In this document: piece after piece, positions 58,201 to 64,000 of the stretch
Position numbering within the stretch: the first letter of the stretch is position 1
Layout: every line of letters starts with the position of its first letter
Assembly (NCBI GenBank): GCA_023974075.1
Contig: JAMFTG010000145.1
Location: 102,001 to 166,000 of the forward strand
DNA length: 64,000 bases
Reading direction: 5' to 3'
Source of the DNA: Chaenocephalus aceratus
Lineage: Eukaryota; Chordata; Actinopteri; Perciformes; Channichthyidae
Notes under the pieces: model-generated
What the model was told of the DNA's origin: nothing
The model's input: the letters and a program-made list of their open reading frames with translations, nothing else
Databases searched by the model: none
Program-made: the position numbers and the translations under genes

Positions 58201-61200
58201 CACTGACGCTTCCCCTCTCGGGAAACCTTCCAGCAGACCATGTGCTCCCAGGGGACGAGACTAGTGCTCACATTATCCTGCAAAACAGACCACGCTTCTA
58301 TCGAAAGAGGTTCTGTGTTATCAGCAGGGCTAGAGTGCACTGAACTACAGGAGATGGAACATGTATTTATGTTCAATTATTTGAAAGGACTCTTGCTACT
58401 TGTTAGTTGAATTGGTCACACGCTTTGTTCTGGGACATTTCCTTCGGCTCCCTAACATGCGTCTTTGTCCTGTACTTGATGTCCTTTCTGTGTCTTGGTG
58501 AAAGTGGCCATTGTTGTTCTCCGTCTGCAGCAGCTGCATGTCACTGTTCCTCCCAAGATATCTTACTCGTAGAACAAGTCTTGAGATATGTGAAGGATGA
58601 TTGTTATTTGGCTTGGCGTCACGTGACCTGTTGACAAACTAGTTATCTTCCGTCATGTTAAAAGCATCAATCATTGGTTTACGTATTTTCTTTTAAAGGA
58701 CAAAGGTCAACCTGTTGTCATTCCAGCTTCTCAAATGTCAATATGTTCTAGTTTCCTTACTCCTCTGACTATTTGAATTGTTCTTTTAGGCTTTCTAGAA
58801 AAAAGGACATTTTCAGAAAGCCATCTTGGGCTTTTATACGATTTCTGACATTAGTATAGACCCATCACACAACTCGGAGATAAATCAAGAAACCAAGCAA
58901 CAGATTAATCAAAAATAAAACGTGCAGACTGAAAACGTATCTGTTTCAACTTGGACAATTAAACCTCATTACTTTTGTATGTACTTGCATTTCAAATGGT
59001 TCGTCCTTAAAAAGCTGCTCGCAGGATCTTCCCTGTCCGTGTACGCCTGTCCTTTCGTCGTGCATCCCCGTGTTGGCAAACGTCTTTAATCATTCAAACC
59101 CTTGTGTTATATCCCTGCAGGCGTGGCAGATGGAGTGGGCGGCTGGCGGGACTATGGAGTGGACCCGTCTCAGTTCTCGGGGACGCTGATGAAGACGTGT
59201 GAGCGGCTGGTGAAGGAGGGCCGCTTCGTCCCCAGTAACCCGGTGGGGGTCCTCACCAGAAGCTACTACGAGCTGCTGCAGAACAAAGTGCCGCTGCTGG
59301 GTGAGCAACGAGAGTCTCCTCCACCTGTTATAACACACATTAAAGAAGGCAGGACACTCAAAATGATGTAGTTAGGATACGAATACAGCAGAGACATTAT
59401 TGCTGATTTGAATAGACGTCTATGGTTTTATAAACGAGGTCTCCTTCCTTTCCATTTGTATTAAAGTACTTCAGTCAGCAGGATCTGGCACTCCTCTCAC
59501 CTCTCAGGGGTATTTAGTAGGGATGTAACGATATACCGAATATCGCGGTAAATAAACGTCCGAATACCGTCGTGAGACTGACCAAATCTACCGCCATTTT
59601 TATTTTTATTTATTTTTATTAAACCTTTATTCAACCAGGTGGTCCCATTGAGATAATCGATCTCTTTCTCAAGGGAAGCCTGTCCAACATGGCAGCAAGT
59701 TACAACATGAACATAAACAACAGATAACACAAAAGGACCTCGTATCTACAGGGCTACATGTACATACCTAGAGACATGGACAAGTACCAACAGTATATTT
59801 ATATCTCTGTCAATAAGCCTCACCTTCTTGGCAACAACTGTATTGTTTTTGAAGAGGTGGAGAGACAATGCACAGTTTGACCCACTGCTGTCACCCATGG
59901 CCAAAGCATATCTCTCCGTCCCACTGAGGTGGCGTTAGACTTTTTCGCTGTCCGTCATTTTGACAGACAGGATCGTAAAATGTCCGTCATAATCCCTTAT
60001 TACCCGTCAGGTCTGAACAGTTCACGAGAGAGCACGCTCGTGAACTGTCAACGGGGGGGGGGCGGTGTTATGCCGTGTGTGCATGCACCTCGCGGGAGTG
60101 CACACAGCGTAAAGCAAAACCTCCCAGACATGTGTTGATCTGTACGGCAAAGTACGGTTGGGAAACTATATCATTTCCTTTTGGAGGGCATGCATAACAC
60201 CGGAGCCTCGCTGCGGGGAAACGTTGCCGCTGTTCCGAGTTTGTTCTAATCTGTCAAAATGACTGCTTTCAGATTTTTCCGTCATTGATAAATAAAATAT
60301 TCGGTTAACGCGACCACTGCTGTCCGAGCGACATCGGTACCAAGCGAGAGAGTTCTTTCCAGAGCAGGGGATATTGTAAACGCCCAAACATCCCAGCTTA
60401 TAAATACCTGGACATGTGGACATTCTCATATTCCTAAAAACCTGTCTGATGAGTGACTTAGTGAGTTTGAGTTGAGCTACTTGAAAAACTAAAGTGAAAC
60501 TTGATTTATTTTACTGCAGGGTCTGATTATTAAATGTTTATTTGTGAGATGCGGTGGCCCAAAGAAAATGCCTGCTTTGTTTGGTAGTACTATAGGTACA
60601 AAACACGGGTTTTCTTGTTCCAGTCTGTTTCTGTCACTTTGATTTTGACACTTTAAAATACTGCTATCCGACTAAAACGCTGTTCAAATCAGATTTATTA
60701 TTTAATAAAGAAACATTTTCCGAGTTAAAAAAAAGGTTATTGAAAAATAAATTTGATTGATTATTTTTCAATATCGCGATAAATACCGTACCGTGGACTT
60801 GTTATCGCGATATTATCGTACCGTGAGTTTTTGGTATCGTTACATCCCTAGTATTTAGTGTGTTCAGAAGTGGGGTCATGTGAGGTGACTTATTAATACG
60901 CCGCCTAGTTTGGAGACAGACGGAACAAACAAAAGCTTTTGCATCCATGCAGTATCTTCTAACTGTAATCTCCTGCGGGCAGAAGTATCCTCACACAACC
61001 CCGCTGTAAAACCAAAGCTCTGAAACATGCAGTCCCTCGGCTGCGCAGTGGTTTGAGTCAGAGCTCTCTGTTCAGGGTTAGCTTGTTTGTCCCGCCTGTT
61101 TAAGTTCAGTGTCGGCTGGACACGGATTCTTACATGGTGAGTCAGAACAGCCCGATCCTATTAAGAAGTCCCGGGAATGTCCCGAGTCCCGACCTGCCCC

Positions 61201-62343
61201 TGGGAGCCCTAACCTCCCTCACAACAAAGCACCAACACTCGCTGGATCAACGTGTCTTCCTCTGCGAGTGTCAGTACTTTTCCAGCCCGTCATCACATGT
61301 GCAGCGGGGGAACAGCTCTGTATTGTGCAGCTCGAGCACCGCAGGGTTATTGTGCTGCTGCAGAGAAAACAGGAGAGAGAAAGGGAGGGAGTGAGTCACC
61401 GAGCGTGAGGGGCTTCAAGGTTGATCCCAGAGCGTGTTTTGGTTCAGAGGATGAGTCACCAGCAGGGCGTGGCTGCTCCACGCCCTGGCCCGCTGCTGGT
61501 TCTGCTCGGGAGCACAACTCGAAGCTGATTGTGGAATGTCAAGTTTGTGTATTCAGGCTCCAGACTTTTAGCGGGTTTGTTTCCATAAACGGAGAGAAAG
61601 CTGCTCAGATATGTAGCTGTAGAAAGCTTGGAGGGAAAGACTCGTCTGACACGTGACACACTCGGGAAAGGAATTATAAGAAAGGGTTTTCTCTATGCAA
61701 CATTCTAAACAACTGAAACGAGGTTTAAAGTGTTAAAAACTCTGATATGCGAATGGGGAGACTCGTAACATATCAAGTTTAAAGGGTGGTTGCCGCTTGT
61801 TTCCATCAGGCACTGAAGAGAAACTTATTAAAGTATAACACAAGAAATGACCACATTGAGTCATAGATTGTGTCTAGGTGTGTACTTTCGGTTGCTCTCC
61901 TGTAATAGTGTCGTATCTCCCACACCTAAATGTCAAAACTTGCAACTCGACATGGTTGAAGCCAACATGAAAATATAACACACAAAAAGTTCTCCAACAC
62001 CAAATGTAAATGATTTAAGTTTTTAGCAAATGTTCTGTGGTTTAGCTTTTGCATTCGTCGAGAGCCAGCCGACGATTTGCATTTCATTTTCAGAATATTT
62101 GCATTTAAATATAAATAAATGTGTGTGTGTGTGTGTGTGTGCAGGCAGCAGCACGGCCTGCCTCGTGGTTCTGGACCGGCGGAGCCACCGTCTGCACACG
62201 GCTAACCTCGGGGACTCTGGGTTCCTGGTGGTGCGGGGGGGGGAGGTGGTGCATCGCTCCGACGAGCAGCAGCACTACTTCAACACGCCCTTCCAGCTGT
62301 CCATCGCCCCCCCGGGAGCCGAGGGGGCCGTGCTGAGCGACAG
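55084..62343 (+). CDS. pptc7: Mitochondrial PP2C-type protein phosphatase PPTC7 (5' three coding exons; gene continues past the window)
   Basis: Coding exons 55084-55285, 59121-59300 and 62145-62343 encode residues 1-193 and part of 194, about two thirds of the ~300-residue protein. PPTC7 is a metal-dependent Ser/Thr phosphatase of the mitochondrial matrix, also linked to turnover of mitochondrial proteins. The N-terminus [20 protein letters not shown] is basic/hydrophobic, consistent with a targeting signal. [11 protein letters not shown] (51-61) and VADGVGGW (69-76) supply PP2C metal-site aspartates, and [10 protein letters not shown] is the third PP2C motif. The poly-glycine stretch of mammalian PPTC7 near residue 26 is absent. 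Exon 3 ends at AG|gtgaga, and the next exon was not found before 64000. Start chosen at the ATG, since the GTG three bases upstream is not a eukaryotic start. Paralogue letter undecided. Confidence 0.95.
55334..55850. repeat. Interspersed repeat, unexpanded relative of 21553-22135
   Basis: Shares CTGCATTCAAAATGTTC, GTAGTCGTTGTGCAGATTGG, TCCATTTCAGAATAATATAT and TGATTGATCATGAAAGTGTT with the myl2 intron 1 copy. It has only about one AAGTACTCAGATCT..GAGTAAAAG unit. It continues further to a characteristic end (TTGTACTTGAGTAAATCTAC). A common teleost dispersed repeat. Confidence 0.85.
55851..56842. other. pptc7 intron 1, no feature recognised
   Basis: Unassigned intronic sequence. No repeats with clear ends and no exon-like segment. 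Confidence 0.45.
56843..57606. mobile_element. hAT element, 748 bp, with 8-bp target duplication
   Basis: The element spans 56851-57598, flanked by CCGACAAT (56843-56850 and 57599-57606). Ends TAGGGTTGCCAGAAACTGAC and, reversed, TAGGGATACCAGCGATTATT. It encodes a BED finger on the minus strand (57299-57075) but no catalytic domain. A retroelement-like tail (CCTGGATAAATAAAGGTTCT, 57100-57119) has cut into the coding region. The host sequence on the two sides (TGTTTCTCCTTGAATC.., GCAGTCGAACCACC) is itself duplicated, so it landed within or created a short tandem duplication. Confidence 0.92.
57075..57299 (-). pseudogene. BED-type zinc-finger remnant of hAT transposase
   Basis: From the ATG at 57299 (minus) the frame reads [20 protein letters not shown], then [37 protein letters not shown] and a short foreign tail. 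W..F, CKLC, H-x4-H (HLSAKH) are all present with normal spacing, so the finger itself is intact. The rest of the transposase is missing and the frame ends in inserted repeat sequence. Confidence 0.85.
57755..57935 (+). mobile_element. tRNA-derived SINE in pptc7 intron 1
   Basis: A box region (GTGGCGCAGTGGGTTG, 57761-57776) and B box (GGTTCAAACCC, 57798-57808) give a tRNA-like head. A body (GTGTCCCTGAGACCCTTCAC, CCCAAAGTGCTCC) and the tail TAAGTCGCTTTGGATAAAAG with CGTCTAACAAGTGACATGTA follow. Head-body-tail structure is typical of fish SINEs. Confidence 0.85.
57936..59120. other. pptc7 intron 1, 3' part, no gene seen
   Basis: Unassigned sequence to the exon 2 acceptor. No repeats with clear boundaries. 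Confidence 0.45.
59121..59300 (+). CDS. pptc7: pptc7 exon 2
   Basis: Residues 68-128 ([61 protein letters not shown]). Contains the DGVGG metal-site motif. Acceptor atccctgcag, donor gtgagc. Confidence 0.96.
59924..60327. mobile_element. Nested insertion inside the hAT remnant, unclassified
   Basis: It separates two halves of the hAT dimerisation region. It contains a perfect 14-bp inverted repeat GTCATTTTGACAGA (59954-59967; reverse complement at 60250-60263) plus GTGAACTGTTC-like hairpin sequences near 60018-60048. Exact boundaries and target duplication are not clear (CCACTG occurs on both sides). Confidence 0.6.
60328..60456 (+). pseudogene. hAT transposase C-terminal dimerisation fragment
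   Basis: 42 codons ending in [45 protein letters not shown]. The (A/S)xSVPSER-x(2)S-x-AG signature is diagnostic of the hATC domain. No upstream start, since the gene is broken by the nested insertion. Confidence 0.88.
60859..62120. other. pptc7 intron 2, 3' part, no feature recognised
   Basis: Unassigned intronic sequence leading to the GT tract at the exon 3 acceptor. Short open frames near 61109-61656 show no family resemblance. Confidence 0.45.
62121..62140 (+). repeat. (GT)10 forming the polypyrimidine-tract position of the pptc7 exon 3 acceptor
   Basis: GT repeat directly followed by GCAG|GC. The usual pyrimidine-rich tract is replaced by UG repeats in RNA. The next feature downstream of exon 3 is a complementary CA tract. 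Confidence 0.9.
62145..62343 (+). CDS. pptc7: pptc7 exon 3
   Basis: Residues 128-194 ([66 protein letters not shown]). Contains the GDSG PP2C motif. Donor gtgaga. Flanked on both sides by dinucleotide repeats. Confidence 0.96.
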
Positions 62344-62353
62344 GTGAGACACC

Positions 62354-63380
<1,027 letters not shown>

Positions 63381-63462
63381 TGCAGACCATTTACATGCAC
63401 TAGAGCCTATAGCACACTACAGGGGAGAGAAAACCCCCGTCAAACCTCTTTAAACGACGTGA

Positions 63463-64000
63463 TGCAGCACATCGGAGAAGGGTTATCTGATAGTTCCACT
63501 TGTAAATATACCCATAATGCATCTGCAATGCATGTAGCTACAGGAATGAGACAGTCGTCCCAGGACAGGCTGTTCCTGAGGGATCAGATATATATCCTGA
63601 TGCAGACAGTCATTAATAACATTTATGGGGGGGGGGGGGGTTAGAACATCTTCGTGGAACTGATATTGACACTGACTCTGCGACATCAACTCCATATGGT
63701 GATTCCTTTCATTTGTCCAGCACTCGTTCTCTGTCATTAGGGTGCAGGGTTCTTACGGTCATTACAAACCTGGAGAAGTCATGGAAATTCAAAATGCTGA
63801 TTCCAGGTCGTGGGAAAGTTTTAGAAAACAATATTTTCCCCAAGGTTTTGGAAAAGTCATGGAAATGTAACTAAAGTTGCATCAAATATAATTTATATTT
63901 GATCTAATCGCCGAAATAGTAATACTATAACGATCATACTGGATAGTAATGAAACATAAAATGGTATTTAACTGACGAGGTATTTTGCCGGTGAGAGATT
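63463..64000. other. pptc7 intron 3 to window end; poly-G run
   Basis: A G-run lies at about 63628-63640. Otherwise unassigned AT-rich sequence with AGTCATGGAAAT repeats (63778-63789, 63852-63863). Confidence 0.45.

Larger units (their letters stand above)
59510..60858 (+). mobile_element. hAT element, 1.33 kb, with transposase C-terminal remnants and nested insertions
   Basis: The element spans 59518-60850, flanked by GTATTTAG (59510-59517 and 60851-60858). Ends TAGGGATGTAACGATATACC and, reversed, TAGGGATGTAACGATACCAA (first 16 bases identical). It retains parts of the hAT dimerisation domain: [16 protein letters not shown] (59876-59923) and [14 protein letters not shown].. (60328-60456). 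These would be contiguous in an intact transposase but are split by about 400 bp of foreign DNA. Another repeat (AACCTTTATTCAACCAGGTG, 59620-59639, with GGTCCCATTGAGAT) is nested on the left. Located in pptc7 intron 2. Confidence 0.92.

Noticed and set aside
58041..58376. 111-codon minus-strand frame in pptc7 intron 1
   Set aside because: No family recognised and no supporting splice or repeat signature. Probably chance.
61109..61656. Overlapping 86-134-codon frames in pptc7 intron 2
   Set aside because: No recognisable domain, no splice structure, three frames open over the same bases.

Overview
The window comes from a ray-finned fish nuclear genome, most likely a percomorph/perciform teleost. 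The evidence is vertebrate exon/intron genes with GT-AG junctions, teleost-type tRNA-derived SINEs, an L2-like LINE remnant, many hAT and TTAA-target non-autonomous DNA transposons, and very abundant (GT)n/(CA)n and minisatellite DNA. The species cannot be fixed from the sequence alone.

Four conserved genes are present in an order that matches human 12q24.11 (CUX2-MYL2-PPP1CC-PPTC7). They are the first coding exon of cux2 (minus, 12277-12339, gene running off the left edge), a complete cardiac/slow-type myosin regulatory light chain gene myl2 (plus, start codon 21513, stop 39181, 7 coding exons, 167 aa), a complete protein phosphatase 1 gamma catalytic subunit gene ppp1cc (plus, 40717-53331, 7 coding exons, 323 aa) and the first three coding exons of the mitochondrial PP2C-family phosphatase pptc7 (plus, 55084-62343, continuing past the right edge). 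CCDC63 (between MYL2 and PPP1CC in human) and HVCN1/TCTN1 (between PPP1CC and PPTC7) are not seen here. cux2 and myl2 are divergent neighbours with about 9 kb between their starts.

Layout: 1-12276 is cux2 intron 1, holding a 4.4-kb array of a 57-bp minisatellite (block 1) and several MITEs. 12277-21500 is the cux2/myl2 intergenic region, with a 15-bp minisatellite and 57-bp block 2 (inverted). 21513-39181 is myl2, whose intron 1 holds block 3 (6.3 kb) and whose intron 5 holds block 4 (4.4 kb, inverted to block 3). 39340-40400 is a short intergenic spacer of diverged ~150-bp tandem repeats. 40717-53331 is ppp1cc, whose introns carry hAT elements, a SINE, a 72-bp x4 repeat and a 1-kb minisatellite. 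53332-55083 is the ppp1cc/pptc7 spacer, and pptc7 follows.

The most striking feature is not a gene. About 17.5 kb (over a quarter of the window) is one 57-bp repeat in four blocks of alternating orientation. The sequence at the edges of blocks 3 and 4 shows that the unit is the terminal segment of a TTAA-flanked MITE that has been tandemly amplified in place. The same pattern, a minisatellite grown inside or at the end of an interspersed repeat, recurs with a 15-bp, a 33-bp and a 24/37-bp unit. In myl2 the inverted blocks closely flank exons 2-5, so the pre-mRNA could form kilobase-scale dsRNA. The long open reading frames running through these arrays exist only because 57 and 15 are multiples of three, and they are not genes.
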